From NCBI RefSeq assembly GCF_001642475.1, contig NW_019174075.1:1-64000 (forward strand): a stretch of 64,000 bases of DNA. The letters are read 5' to 3'. The notes beneath the pieces were generated by a model. The model was given only the letters and a program-made list of their open reading frames with translations, searched no databases and was not told where the DNA came from. The position numbers and the translations under genes are program-made. Positions 47,097 through 59,000 of this stretch are shown piece after piece. This stretch comes from Fonsecaea monophora. Lineage: Eukaryota; Ascomycota; Eurotiomycetes; Chaetothyriales; Herpotrichiellaceae. Within the stretch, counting starts at the first letter, position 1, and each line of letters begins with the position of its first letter.

Positions 47097-49243
47097 TCAC
47101 ATGTGCTTTGTCCATTCACAAGCCAGAGACCTTGTCATTGCTGGGTCGATAATCTCCTCTATGCCAAAGTTGTTCGCCGTGCGAACCGGATTCATGAGGT
47201 TGAGGTACTCCGCCTCGAGCCGGTTGTAGACCTGTTTGTAGTTGTCCCCGGCTCTGCGAAGTTCGGCTCGGTGGTTGACTTCGATGCCGCCGTCAAGCGG
47301 GAGTGATCCCCAGTTTACAGACGGCCTCATGTTCGTTAGTTTGGTCATTGCGTGAGGCTGTCGAGGTCTTACCATGCAACGCGGCAGTTTGGGTTGCGGT
47401 TATCGACGAGAATCGCCCCTCCGATACCATAGCATCGCCGAGTGATGATGGTATAGATGGGAATCGTGGTGGCGAAGTAGGCCTGGCTAGTGATGAGTAT
47501 AGAATCGTTGGAGGAAGACGAGTGTCAAATAGTTCACCTTGCACAGCTCCATGGCCCATTTCATGCACGCGCTCCTCTCTGCAGCGGTTCCAATTGCAAA
47601 TCTGGGATTTTGTCAGAACGAAATATCTGTGCTGGGATAGGCAGGTCTCGGGAGAAAGGATCTCACCCTGGGATGTCCAAGAGTTGGATCAAGGGAAGTC
47701 CCATCACATCACAGAGTTTGATATGCTTCATGAGCTTCTGACAACCAGGTGTATCCATGGCTCCGGCATTGAATTGAGGATCACTAAACCTTGCTGTTAG
47801 CTTGTGTCGTAATCATGCGTGAACTGTTCCTCTTCTACGGAACGAAGGAATTATCAGTCAATAACAAGCAAGACACGTACTCTGCGAAAATGCCCACTGG
47901 TCTCCCACCCAAGCGGGCCAAGCCCACCACAACGGTTCGGCCCCATAGTCGTCCGATCTCAAAAAATGATTCCCGATCAACAAGATGGTTGATGATTGAC
48001 CTGACGTCGTAAGAACGTTGTCGTCTTCTAGGGATAGCTTCCCTCAGTTCCGTGCACAGTCTGTTGGGATCGTCCGTTGAAGGCACGACAGGCGGTAATA
48101 CGCCGCCGTGATTTGGAACGTATTGCAAGAACTGTGCTATTTGATCATAACATCCACGCTCGTCTGCGGCCAAGTTGTCGATGACTCCGTTGCAGCAGTG
48201 AATTTCCGCCCCGCCGAGTTCCTTTGGACTGAGACGATATCAGACGAGGATAGGGATAGTGGCGGTCAACAAGACAAACCTCAGGTCTTCTTCGAATGTG
48301 GCTCCTTCAACAACCTTGGGTCCGGCATTGAAGAGCGAGCCGATATCATTTGCCATGACGGAGAAGTGGCATCCAGCTGCCCGTGCGGCACCTAGACCAA
48401 CAGCCGGACCGACCACGGCCGCACAATTGGGGATGCCCAAGTCTAACTGCCGCATCTGAATCTCTGTTAGTGACTTCTGAGAGTCTGAGATCTGCATAAA
48501 CTTACCACCCATGGCAACAACTCCAACTCAGGAATGTAGGTCGCTTGCTGGACGCGGTAGGTAGTTATCGACCCGCCGCCTGTCAAAGGGGTCAGCGTGT
48601 CAAAGACCCCCCAAGCACAGAAGCCGCCTGCTCACCTGAAGATCCATCAACCAATTTGATCATGGGGAGTTTCATATGTACCGCGAGCTTCTCCATGTAG
48701 AGCGTCTTGGCCAGGAGCGCACCATCCGCATGTCCGGCACGGAGAGTGAAGTCGTCTGCTGTCAACAACACTCGTCGACCCCGGATGTGCCCAAAGCCTG
48801 CACAGCTGTCAATTGAAGTGGCTTGGGTGGTCTGTTGTCATACCTTGGACATTGTTGCTGGGGGTGAAGTCAGCAATGACCTCCTTCTGCGCCTCGACGA
48901 TATTATCCGATGAAGGGTTCGCCTTGACCCAGGTTGCAGTGCCGGCAGCGCTTCCGACTTCTCGAAAGCTTCCAGGGTCGAGAAGCATTTCGACCCGCTC
49001 CCTCACCCATAGCTTTCCTGCCTCTTTGTGACGGATGTAACCAGTGGTGTTGGACTTTGGAGTTTGCGCGAATTTCCGAACTTGGTCCAACTCCGCCAGT
49101 ACATCAGACCAATCTGCTGGGCCCTCAGATGCTTTGGACTTCTTTTGACGCCGAGTAGTGGCCTTTCCTGAGACTTGCTGCTGGATCTGGTCAAGTCGCG
49201 CGGTCGCGTTTGGCTTGCCCTTGGCAGCACCGTCGTTGGTCAT
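47097..49243 (-). CDS. Acyl-CoA carboxylase carboxyltransferase (PCCB/MCCB-like) subunit
   Basis: Nine exons, all rejoining in frame to 559 aa: 49243-48844, 48797-48636, 48579-48506, 48455-48280, 48228-47881, 47783-47667, 47601-47538, 47482-47373, 47325-47097. Crotonase-fold halves are visible: DGSSGGGSITTYRVQQATY, GIPNCAAVVGPAVGLGAARAA and GSLFNAGPKVVEGAT in the N-lobe; DPQFNAGAMDTPGC, LLDIPGFAIG, CYGIGGAILV and PSVNWGSLPLDGGIEV in the C-lobe. Such subunits move CO2 from biotin to an acyl-CoA and need a biotin-carboxylase/BCCP partner, absent here. There is no clear mitochondrial presequence, and the C-terminal glycine-rich loop (CYGIGGA) deviates a little from AYGGA-type sequences. It could be a decarboxylase-like or secondary-metabolism relative. 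Confidence 0.9.
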
Positions 49244-50445
49244 GATGGGCTTCCCTGCACACCTATATTGTACAGTGTTAGTTTAATCTTATGTCTGGCA
49301 TATGCGGCGCGAGTCTTGTTGTTCAAAATGACTCCCGGGTCCCTATCCGTACTTTAAGCATGAAACAATATTGTTGGACCAAGTCGATGTAGAAGGTTGA
49401 CTGGGGTGGACGAGAAAGGGATACCCAACGACGAGGCTGTTGCAGCCTCATCCCAATCAAGATGCCTCGGTAATAGTGCTTGGAAGAGCCTGTAGAGCAG
49501 CTCCAAGGCTACTGTAGGGATGCACAACCCCTCATCCCCAGGGTTCAATGCCCCTTACAACAGCATCGCGTCGACTTACCGAGGACCATCGCCACCCGAA
49601 CTCGAATGGGAAAGCCGACATATTAGCCCTCTTACCAACGTTGACACACAAGGAAAAAGATGTACTCGACGCTCCAGGATACATCGGAGCATAATATTTT
49701 GTGACCCATTTTGCTTGGGTATAAGATACCCACGGCATCACCAGTGCGATGCTCCGACGGTTGTCAAGACTCCATTACAGCCCCCGACCGGATCTCTCTT
49801 CAAAACCCGACTCTGCGAGGACCAATTGACCACCTCTGGGCCAGGTATGAGGTAATTTGAAGGGACCACTTAGTGATCGTGGGCCAGTGGTTCCTCTTCT
49901 CCTCTTTCAATAGCCGATCTTACCACGACTGCAAAGACTGTCCCCAGCGGAGAATTGTGGATGACGATATTTTGCATGGGGGATGACACCGCACATTTAT
50001 CAGAAGCAGCCAATCCTAAAAGTCCGCTACGATGATCACTTGAAGAAGCAGCAGATGGACCAAAGCTTGTGAATGCTTCGATGGAAATCTTCGCTGATCA
50101 ATAGCCGGTAACCCACAAGGAAAAGGAGCCATCCTACCATGCTATCCACCACAAACATTCTTCAATGGGGCTGCAGAAGCAATTCAGTGGGCCGGGCCCT
50201 CCATTGATTCTTCCGAGCCTTTCGCCGATCGAAACATGTTCGCTCAACCACGCAATGCGTTCAATATCCTGATCCTTGTTTCGATGGGCGAAGGGCGTCC
50301 TGGCCCACGGGGTCCCGCTCGAGACTGCTGATGTGGAAATATAAAAGACTGTGAAGGTATGGATTGCGGAAATCGCATATCACCAGAGTAAAGCTTTCTC
50401 ATTCTATGATTTCGCTATTGAAGCCTCTCTGGTACTCTCTTCAAG
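49244..50445. other. Divergent promoter region
   Basis: About 1.2 kb between the carboxyltransferase and sugar-porter genes. No supported gene; the head-to-head layout suits coregulation. Confidence 0.5.
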
Positions 50446-52334
50446 ATGGGTATCGACAATTCCCAAGGCCAGACTCATATTGAAGATGAGAAAGACCCTC
50501 AGCAAACACGCATGCGGCAGCAGTCCGTCGCATCTCGACGTCTGAGTGAAGCCCAGGCAATGAAACTGGCAGAGGACGACACCGCCATCGTTGACGAAGA
50601 AATCGCAGAGTTTGAAGCAGCCCTCGAAGCACAACCGGTCAAGAGCACCTTTCTCAATCCGCAAATCTCGTTCAATGACCCCCGACACTTCACCTGGCTC
50701 CTCGTTGGCTTTGCTTCAATGGGTGGCATGCTCTCCGGGCTCGACCAGAGCGTTATATCTGGTGCCTTGCTCTATATGCCCGACGATCTACACCTCAGCA
50801 CATCTCAAGTCAGTTTGACCAGCTCTGCCGTGCCACTGGGCGCAATTGGTGGTGCCCTGCTCCTCGGTCCCACCAATGAGCTGGTCGGTCGCAAGATGGC
50901 TATCATCATCTCCCTGATTCTCTACACCATCGGCGGCGCCCTGGAAGCCGGTGCTATCAACTTTGGCATGATTGTGGGCGCAAGAGTCATCCTCGGCATG
51001 GGTCTCGGACTTGAAGGAGGCACCGTCCCAGTCTACGTGGCAGAATCGGTCGAGAAGAAATACCGCGGCAATCTGGTCAGCCTGTATCAGTTCATGATCG
51101 CCTTTGGCGAGGTCATCGGGTACGTGGTCGCGGCCATTTTCGTCAACGTGCCGTCTGGCTCTTGGAGGTATATGCTCGGCTCGTCCCTGGTCTTTAGCAC
51201 CATTATGCTCGTGGGTGTAAGTTTCCCTTGTGACAATGAGCTGTCGGTGGAACAGTTCTCCTGTCCAAGACCTTCTTCCTATATCCTTCCATACTAATGA
51301 GTGCACAGATGCTTTTCATGCCCGAATCCCCGCGAATGCTTCTCCACAAGGGAAAGACCCTGGAGGCTTTCGCTGTGTGGAAGCGAATTCGAGGCCTTGC
51401 CAGTGCCGAGGACCGCAAAGAATTCTTCATCATGCACCATGCCCTCGATGCAGAAGTTCACGAGGGTGACACAAAGCGCCGGAGATTCGTCTGGCTTGAC
51501 TTCTTCACCAATCCGCGTGCACGAAGAGCTATCGTCTACGCAAACATCATGATTGCGCTTGGCCAGTTGACTGGGATCAATGCAATCGTAAGTTGTCTTG
51601 AAGCTTGACATTTTCTGAAATCAAAATTGCTAATAGTTGCCCAACAGATGTACTACATGTCAACACTGATGTCCCAGATCGGATTCGACAAGAAGCAATC
51701 CGTCTTCATGTCCCTCGTGGGAGGCGGCTCTCTCCTGCTAGGCACCATCCCAGGCGTGCTGTACATGGAGAAATTCGGCCGTCGCTTCTGGGCAAACACC
51801 ATGCTCCCTTGCTTCTTCGTCGGTCTCATCTTCGTCGGCGTGTCTTATCAGTTGAATTCCGTCACCGCCACAGAAGGCATGTACCTCACGGGGATCATTC
51901 TGTACAACGGCTTCTTCGGGTCCTACGCTTGCCTGACCTGGGTTCTGCCCAGTGAGGTGTTCCCCACGTACTTGCGGTCCTACGGCATGGAGTCCACCGA
52001 CGTCAACCTGTTCTTCGGCAGCTGGCTCGTGACCTACTTCTTCTCGGACATGCAGCGGGCCATGACCAAGACGGGCTTGACTCTCGGCTTTTACGGGGGG
52101 ATTGCGGTGCTCGGCTGGATCTATCAGCTTTTGTTCATGCCCGAGACGAAGAACAAGACTCTGGAGGAGATTGACCTGATTTTCAGCCAGCCTACCAGTC
52201 AGCTTGTGAGGGAGAATCTCAGAAATGTCACGCGGGGGATGAGCGACATTGCGCATTTCCGGTTTGGCAACATCTTGTCCCCTGCAGAGGAGAGTCGTGA
52301 AACTGAAAGGCACATCGACGAAGTCAAGGCGTAG
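50446..52334 (+). CDS. MFS sugar-porter-family transporter
   Basis: Exons 50446-51216, 51309-51587, 51648-52334; 578 aa. A long hydrophilic N-terminus is followed by twelve predicted helices with sugar-porter motifs: GLDQSVISGALLYMP after helix 1, GRKMAI, GLEGGTVPVYVAE (the PVY.AE motif), MPESPRMLL after helix 6, GQLTGINAI then MYYMSTLM in helix 7, and MPETKNKTLEEID at the end. All junctions are phase 0 (GTAAGT...CAG). Members carry sugars, inositol, quinate or other polyols; the substrate cannot be read off. It lies head-to-head with the carboxyltransferase and tail-to-tail with an FAD monooxygenase 141 bp away, suggesting a small uptake/catabolism group. Confidence 0.94.
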
Positions 52335-52475
52335 TTAGTGGACGCTCCATACACGATATAGATACTGTGGTTGACCCAATACAAAACTAGCTTGCTTTCG
52401 CGTTGATCCTCAAATGGTTCTCAGATTGTCTGCATCAGGCATGCTATCTATATATTTGCCGTTCTCTCAGAGGCC

Positions 52476-53944
52476 TCAATCCGTCACCCCTGCAGCCGCC
52501 ACTTTCACTGAACTGGCCAAGTCCTTGTCCAGATCTACATGTCCATTCGCGCCACCACCCTCGACATCCCCATTCGTCGACGCCTTGCGATAATACTGTG
52601 TAAAATCGTGCTTCAGTACATCCGCACCGCTGCGGAACACCTTTGCAAACTCCTCGTCGGCCTCTGCGCGCTGACACATTTTCAGAAACTCGTCGTTCTC
52701 CAGCGCCTTGTCGGGATCCTGGCCGAAAAGGCGTACTATGTTGGCGCTCGAGATGGGGTTGACAACTTCATTGTACTTTTGGCGCCGGATCTCCGAGTAT
52801 TTGTCCAGGATCGACTCGTCTGCGAGACCCGCGTAGATACCGGCGAGGCAGTCGTACAGGCCGCCGATGTCGACGATGCCGCCAGTCAGGCCCATCCCAC
52901 CGAAGGGGTTGCATACTACTCGTCACGTCAGTGTCTGGTAGGTTTCTTCTTCTTCCGGAGGACGCTCGGGGGTGTGTATACGTACAGTGCGCAGCGTCCG
53001 CAGCCAGACAGAATCGCCCGACGCGCATACTCGGCGCAAGCCGCTGGTGGATGCGGTACGGGCTAAAGTTGACGATCCGGTATTCATCAGGTTTCGGATG
53101 CCCGGGCAGCATGGTCTCAAACTTCCACGGCTGTCTCTCGCGGAGCTGGTCGTTGGTGAGACCCGGCTTCTCGCCGTACGTGACGCGGTAGAGGCCATCC
53201 TTGCCGATTTTGGCAGCCATGTACCAGTGTTCTGGGTCGATGATGAAGTTCGAGTCGAGCCAGCCGAACTTGTCAAAGTCGTAGTATGTCTTGGGCCTCT
53301 TCATTAGCCAGGTGCTCACACGTAGACACTTCCTAGTCCAAGGCACGGAAGGGGGTTAGGGAACTTACGTTGGTGGCGACAATCTGCTCGTCCCACGTCT
53401 TGCCAGGGAACTCTTTGTCCCCGAACAAGGACCGTCTCACCTGACTGTTCGCCCCGTCGCACCCGATGATGTACTCGGCCTCGAGGCGCTTCTCGCCTTC
53501 GGGCGTCTCGCACACGACCCAGGCCCGCTGATCGTCCTGCCCGACTGACACGACTTTATGGCCCCACGACACCGTCGCCGTGGGCTGCCGACCGATGTGG
53601 TCCATGAGGATCTTCCCCAGCCGGTTCAGCGGCAGACAGACCATGCGGTCCGGGTCGTCCTCGACCCCCATCTTCATACCCGCCAGGTACGTGCCGTCGA
53701 GTTTCCGCCAGCAGACCCCGTCCGGCATGAACCCCTGGGCGCGCAGGTCGTCGACGATCCCGGCCCGGCGCAGCTCGTACATCGCCGGGGACCCGTAGTG
53801 CGTTGCGCGCGGTTGTTCGTCCAGTTTGACGGACATGTCGATGAGGTGGACGGGGATGCCTTTCTTTGCGAGCATCAGGCCTAGAAGGAGACCTGACGGG
53901 CCCGCCCCGACGATTAACGCCCATGGTTTGGATGTTGACGACAT
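52476..53944 (-). CDS. FAD-dependent monooxygenase, aromatic-hydroxylase (PHBH) type
   Basis: Exons 53944-53369, 53289-52986, 52915-52476; 439 aa. FAD-binding GAGPSG at residues 13-18, the mid DG motif in YIIGCDGANSQVRRSLFG at about 165, and the second FAD contact AADAAHLCNPFGGMGLTGG at about 284-302, assembled across intron 2. EQPRATHYGSPAMYELRR is typical of the substrate-binding half. These enzymes use NAD(P)H and O2 to hydroxylate aromatic or polyketide substrates. With the adjacent transporter and acyl-CoA carboxylase subunit it could serve breakdown of an aromatic or polyol compound; this is inference. The C-terminal tail is short, without a thioredoxin-like domain. Confidence 0.92.
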
Positions 53945-54769
53945 TTCTTCTTCAATCCGGGAAAGGGAACCAGGGTCTTTGTCTTTGACCTTCGTGGTAG
54001 TCGACAGATAGGAAGAAGAACGATATATAAGCTTTCAAATAGCGGACAATGGCAACCTCAAGATCATAGCTGTATTTTCTTCTCGTGGTTTCTCTTGGCT
54101 CAAAGCAACTCGGTACAGGTCTATGTATTCAAGGTGGCGACCTCTCTCACGCGATGTGGGGTAAGACGCTCATGACACTGAAGGGTGAAGGGGTAAAAGG
54201 ATAAAAGGGGGGATTGTGGGGTAGAATAGCCTTGGGGAAGAGGGAGATGCAGCCTTGTCGTTGAACCCGACCCTCGTCCACTCTCTCCTCAGCCTGGGCG
54301 TGTCTGGGCATTCGAACACAAAATCAACTACTCTGAAACTTCCCTTCAAAATATCGCATCCCTCAGGTGCCATTCTGGAGGTGATGGCAACAAGGTACGG
54401 CACATAATTGGTAATAAACGACCTTATACGGAGATGCGTGGTCTCTGTGGAAAGAAATTACTCAGATTTCCCGCTAGATACGGTAGCTGACACGTAACAC
54501 CAGTCCGACCAGACACCAGTAGCGTCTCTATGGGCCATCATATGAATGTCAAGCTTCAGCTCGATGTAGTACGACAATATCCACATTCAAGCAAACAATC
54601 AAGGGCCTGCTAGTCATGGGAAATTGTTCACAGTGGAAGTTCAGCCAGGCATGGGCAAGGCGGCGTTCAAGAACTCGATGGAACAGGAGCCTCAGGGCGC
54701 GGGAGTGATTCGAGTAATAATTCCTCAGCAAGCGGCAAGTGTGGAGTCACACAGTCCGTGTATCGGTGG
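53945..54769. other. Intergenic region
   Basis: No clear gene. It may contain the last exon of the AIM9-like gene: see 54770-56503. Confidence 0.45.
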
Positions 54770-56503
54770 TCAGTCAGTCAAATTCCATGAACAAAGTCTT
54801 ACCTGAAACTCTTCACGTTCTCTCTGATTTTCCAGGGACTCCATGACCTCCCTGATCACCTTCCTAAGACTGTTCTTACATCCATTAAATAAGTCAACCG
54901 GTACCCATCCCTCCAGAGGAAATGTGGCAGATATGTCGCTAGCTTCAAGAATGTCACGAAATCCATTGAGCCTTCGTGCATCCTCGTAGTGCTTTTCTCG
55001 CTCATCATGATTAAAGTGGATGGGACATGAAGGAGCAGACTCGATTTGGTCATTTTCAGCAAGCTTTGACCAATTCTGCTGAACTCGAAGTAATGTGTTT
55101 CTGAGCATAAGTGCGTCGGCATCGTGACCATCGGAAGTTCGCGCATAAATTCCGATCTGTCTTCGTATCGGGTTAATCTGCTTATCGTCGTAAATGGCTG
55201 CGACAGGAGGTATGTTTTCCCTAAAATGCGATAGATAGTAGCCCTGGAGCATTGTCTTATTGAACCTTTCCCAAGTCTCGGATCTCACAGAAAGAGACAT
55301 TTCCTTTAGGCCCTTGGGTAACTCAAATAACTGAGCATCATCGGCCAAATCCAAAAACTGCGGTTTTCGTATTGCGAGAAACAAAGGCAAGACATTCGCG
55401 TCTTGCCAATCAATGATACTAGTCACTTTTCCTTCATCGGAAACAAAAATATTCCCATCATGAAGGTCTCGGTGCCATAGCAGCGGCAGACAGCGATCAG
55501 GGGACCGAGGAACGATGTGTGGCGTGATTGTGCGAACCAGTTCCAGCATTTGGCGTACGGCTGCGTTTGACAGGTCGCTAACCGGCTTAATTGGAAAAGA
55601 CAATGGTCGGCTGGGGATAACATCTGTCTCTTCGTGGGCGCGACTATTAATTTGTAACAGAGATGAACGTGCGAGAGAATCGAGATAGTCGTTTGGAGTA
55701 TACCCTTCGATGGAGTAAGCATGAAGCCTAGCGCTAGCATAGACTAGGAACTTACAAGGACCGGAGTCGAAGTCCGATTCCCACAGGACTGATTCCATGA
55801 AATGTCCGTGCGCCAACGGGCCTATAATGAATCTCGAAGAGTTTGCTGCTGAGACTTCAATCTGCCGGCGAAATTTGAATTTCGCAGCGTCCTCGGTGAA
55901 GTAGAGACTGCCGTAACCCTGAAAGCGTTTGCTGGCTTCAAGAAGACGCTCTTGAATCGTAATAATTTGATCCACAACGCCAATTCTCTGCTTGACGCTT
56001 AGGCGGGGCCATGTGCTTTTGAGATCTGCTCCCACAGCTTCTTCTAGAATCATGTATTCACATCCAACTGTGTTGTCATTGTTGTCGCTCCAAGCCAACA
56101 CTTTTGGTACCGGCAAGTTCAACTCAGCTCTTAAAAAGTCCAGGGTTGCTACCTCACTTGCCGTGATCAAGCGTCGTGGAACGACAGGATCAGGAACCTT
56201 GACGATAAATCGCCGCCGACCAACTGTAGCAGTCATCACTTTGTTTGAGGCTCCTTCGGCAAGCTTCTTGACTTCAATTCTACCGGGTTGTCCTTCCAAC
56301 CCGGCCGTCTTTGCGACCACAAGCTTCAGAGCTTTCATATCGAATGTTAAGGTATGTTGTTGTAATTTTTGGGGCTCGTTCCAGAGCCAACGGCCTGTAG
56401 TTGGGAGGAACAAGGAATCATCAGTGAACCTTGTAAATAGGTACGAACGAAGGCTGCGGCCGATCGAGGGATCTGAAAATAGAGGTTTCATCGTATACCT
56501 CAA
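54770..56503 (-). CDS. AIM9-like APH-fold kinase-family protein
   Basis: One long frame, 577 aa. The N-terminus RWLWNEPQKLQQHTLTFDMKAL plus KLAEGASNKVMTATV is the start of the AIM9 (altered inheritance of mitochondria 9)-like family. It is followed by an aminoglycoside-phosphotransferase fold: FIVKVPDP, SEVATLDFLR, VPKVLAWS, EYMILEEAVG, catalytic HRDLHDGNIFV and metal-binding IIDWQDANVLPLFL (in place of DxE-type WE). The substrate is unknown. The frame starts at 56503; the second Met (56491) is also possible. Near the end, EEFQ coincides with a good donor (CAG|GTAAGA at 54803), so a final exon after about 54710 is possible; the family's usual C-terminus follows this same motif. Confidence 0.82.
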   Translation of the reverse strand: MRYTMKPLFSDPSIGRSLRSYLFTRFTDDSLFLPTTGRWLWNEPQKLQQHTLTFDMKALKLVVAKTAGLEGQPGRIEVKKLAEGASNKVMTATVGRRRFIVKVPDPVVPRRLITASEVATLDFLRAELNLPVPKVLAWSDNNDNTVGCEYMILEEAVGADLKSTWPRLSVKQRIGVVDQIITIQERLLEASKRFQGYGSLYFTEDAAKFKFRRQIEVSAANSSRFIIGPLAHGHFMESVLWESDFDSGPCKFLVYASARLHAYSIEGYTPNDYLDSLARSSLLQINSRAHEETDVIPSRPLSFPIKPVSDLSNAAVRQMLELVRTITPHIVPRSPDRCLPLLWHRDLHDGNIFVSDEGKVTSIIDWQDANVLPLFLAIRKPQFLDLADDAQLFELPKGLKEMSLSVRSETWERFNKTMLQGYYLSHFRENIPPVAAIYDDKQINPIRRQIGIYARTSDGHDADALMLRNTLLRVQQNWSKLAENDQIESAPSCPIHFNHDEREKHYEDARRLNGFRDILEASDISATFPLEGWVPVDLFNGCKNSLRKVIREVMESLENQREREEFQVRLCSWNLTD

Positions 56504-56772
56504 TATTGCAGAAGAATCGAGAGAACAAGTATGACTAAGGTGAAGACAACGAGCAAAGTCGGATGCACCGTCTCTGTGCTAGTGGAGATGATGCGCTCCG
56601 CCGTAGGCAGGCAACAAGATCACGTGAGATAAGAGGCGGGCGGATTGCAATCCACCATATATCGTATCAAATATACTTCGATTTATCTTCATACTGCGGA
56701 GACTTCCTCCACAAAGACCCCTCCCCAACAGATATAATCTAGGAGTGCCTGGACACTGACATCTCGTCCGGT

Positions 56773-58775
56773 ATGGGTCCGCTATGGCGCATGATTTGTT
56801 TTCCCAGGTTCCTGCGGCTGCGGCATACGCCGGAAATTCATGCTTCACCCAAGAAAGAATCTTCTCATGATTCTTCGGTTGAAGTCGTGACAGACAATAA
56901 TGATGCGAGTTCGACATTGGGCTTTTCACTGGGTGAGACCGAGATTGGTAGCGTTGGCAAATTTGATAGCCATGAATCTACAACTGAAAGGTAGGGCATG
57001 GAACAAGGAGCATCTGGACTGTATGGCCGGCACTGAGTAACCGCAGCTCGTCTCCACAATCATCTAGCAATTCACTAGATGGCGTAAATCCCCAAGACGA
57101 AAGGATACCAGACAGTGTCTCTTCCCCCTCGAGGGCATATGACCTCTTCGAACTCACCCCGGGTGCTGTTCGCCTCGTCAAGGTCTCGCCCAAGGCACAA
57201 CATGATTACACACATTGTTTATTATCCCGCTCGACCACGTCGTCCAGCTACATCGCACTTTCATACGTGTGGGGGATAACACCGGGTGTATCCACTGTCA
57301 AACTCGAATGTGTCGACGCTTTGGGCAGAACCACAGAGTCCAAGGTGCGGCACAACCTGTCGACGTTTCTCGAGGTCGCCGGGTCTCTCTACCCCGAATC
57401 GCATCTCTGGATCGACGCGCTGAGTATAGACCAAACTAACGTCGACGAACGGAACCACCAAGTCCAGCAAATGGGAGAAGTCTATTCCCGTGCCGAAAAG
57501 GTCCTGATCTGGCTCGGCCAGGGTGATCCTGCTCTCGACTACACGGTCCGCGCCATTTTGAACGAGGAATACCCACGACCACAACGCGTCACGGACGCCC
57601 ACGATAAATTCTGGCCGGGCCTCTACAAGCTGTGCACGCACGACTACTGGAATCGACTGTGGATCGCGCAGGAAGTGTTCCTTGCTCGAGAAATTTCGAT
57701 CTTGTACGGCCACGTCGAGATCCCCTGGGACAGTGTCTCGGAGATTGTGCTCGGGTACGCCGACTCCTCGTGGTTCCTGGATAGTTCATCGGACGGGGGG
57801 AGTGGCTGCATGGTCGACCAAGCCATCCGCGCCACCCCGGCGTTTCCCTTCTTCATGAGCCGCCATGTGTCTCGCGGCCCGGCGCACTATGCGTTCCGAC
57901 TCCATGATCTCCTCCGCGAATACGGCACTTCGCGCTGTGAAGATTCGCGCGACCGGATTTTTGGATTGCTCTCATTGACCCGCCATGGCATTCAGTTCCC
58001 CGTCGATTACAACCAGTCGCGGTCCGAGCTGTTCTATCGAGCCTGGTCGCATTTCAACACGGACGGCTCTCCCGAGCTGGCGTATCTGCTCATGGTGGCT
58101 CTGGAATTGACGCTGGAAGATCTCGAGGCAGAAATCGCGAATGACCTGTCCTTCCATTGGAATCCATCCAGCTGGCTGAGCTGCCGCCCGTTTCGGGACC
58201 CCGAGCTGCTCAACCCGTCTGTGCGGCGTCCGACGTTTGACCAGATTTCAGGCGTGTCAGGGGGTCATCAGTCCTCCTCTGATTCGGAGTGCTGGACGTG
58301 CTATCTCTGCGACCAGACAGTCCATCTCCGCCGACCTAAGAGGGACGAACTCATCTGCTGTCTTGTCCGGTCTGGGTTCCCCAACCACATCATATTTGAG
58401 CCCACGACGCCATTCACATACCTTCCCGCCGTGTTTACCATCATGGAGACACAATCTGATGATGATGATGACGACGACCACCACCACGACCACTACCAGC
58501 CTAAGATACAGAAAGATCCACCAGGACTCAGTGTCCCACTTGAAGAGTGCAGACTCTCCATGGTCGAGAGGCCAGATCGCATATTTGCAAAGATCGAGAT
58601 GAGCTGTCCGGCCCTGGTGTTCCTTCTACGCCAATTGGAGATGCTCGCTCGACGGGACGCGACCTCTGCGCTGAGAGAAGACATATTCTCGTGCGTGGAT
58701 GACCGGCTCTATAGGTTTGTGCTGTCGCTCACGGGCAAGAGTTTTACGAGCACCACCACAACCACATTGGAATAG
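56773..58775 (+). CDS. HET-domain protein, second copy
   Basis: Exons 56773-56990 and 57047-58775; 648 aa in frame (AG|GTAGGG ... CGCAG|C). The variable N-terminus is followed by the HET domain, starting YDLFELTPGAVRLV and containing YIALSYVWG, LWIDALSIDQTNVDERNHQV (20-residue core), EKVLIWLG, YWNRLWIAQEVFLAR, and SRDRIFGLLSLT-like CEDSRDRIFGLLSLT. A run of Asp then His (DDDDDDDHHHDH, 58458-58494) comes from a GAT/GAC/CAC microsatellite inside the coding region. It is a typical cell-death-type HET family member; partner and trigger are unknown. Unrelated in detail to the HET gene at 30590. Confidence 0.92.
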
Positions 58776-59000
58776 ACCCACTCTGATCTAGAACGTAGTC
58801 TGAGATAGTATATCATTTACGCGAGCGGTTACAGCGTATGGCATGAGATGGGGATTTTTTGCTCTTGTCAAAGGCAAAACACGTAATACTGTCTACGTTC
58901 GCGAGACGCTGCTGATAACATTGAATGAAAACTTGAAGCGAGGTGTTTGGCACCAAAGTTGTATCCCTGATACTCTTCCAGATATTTCCGTCCCGGGACG

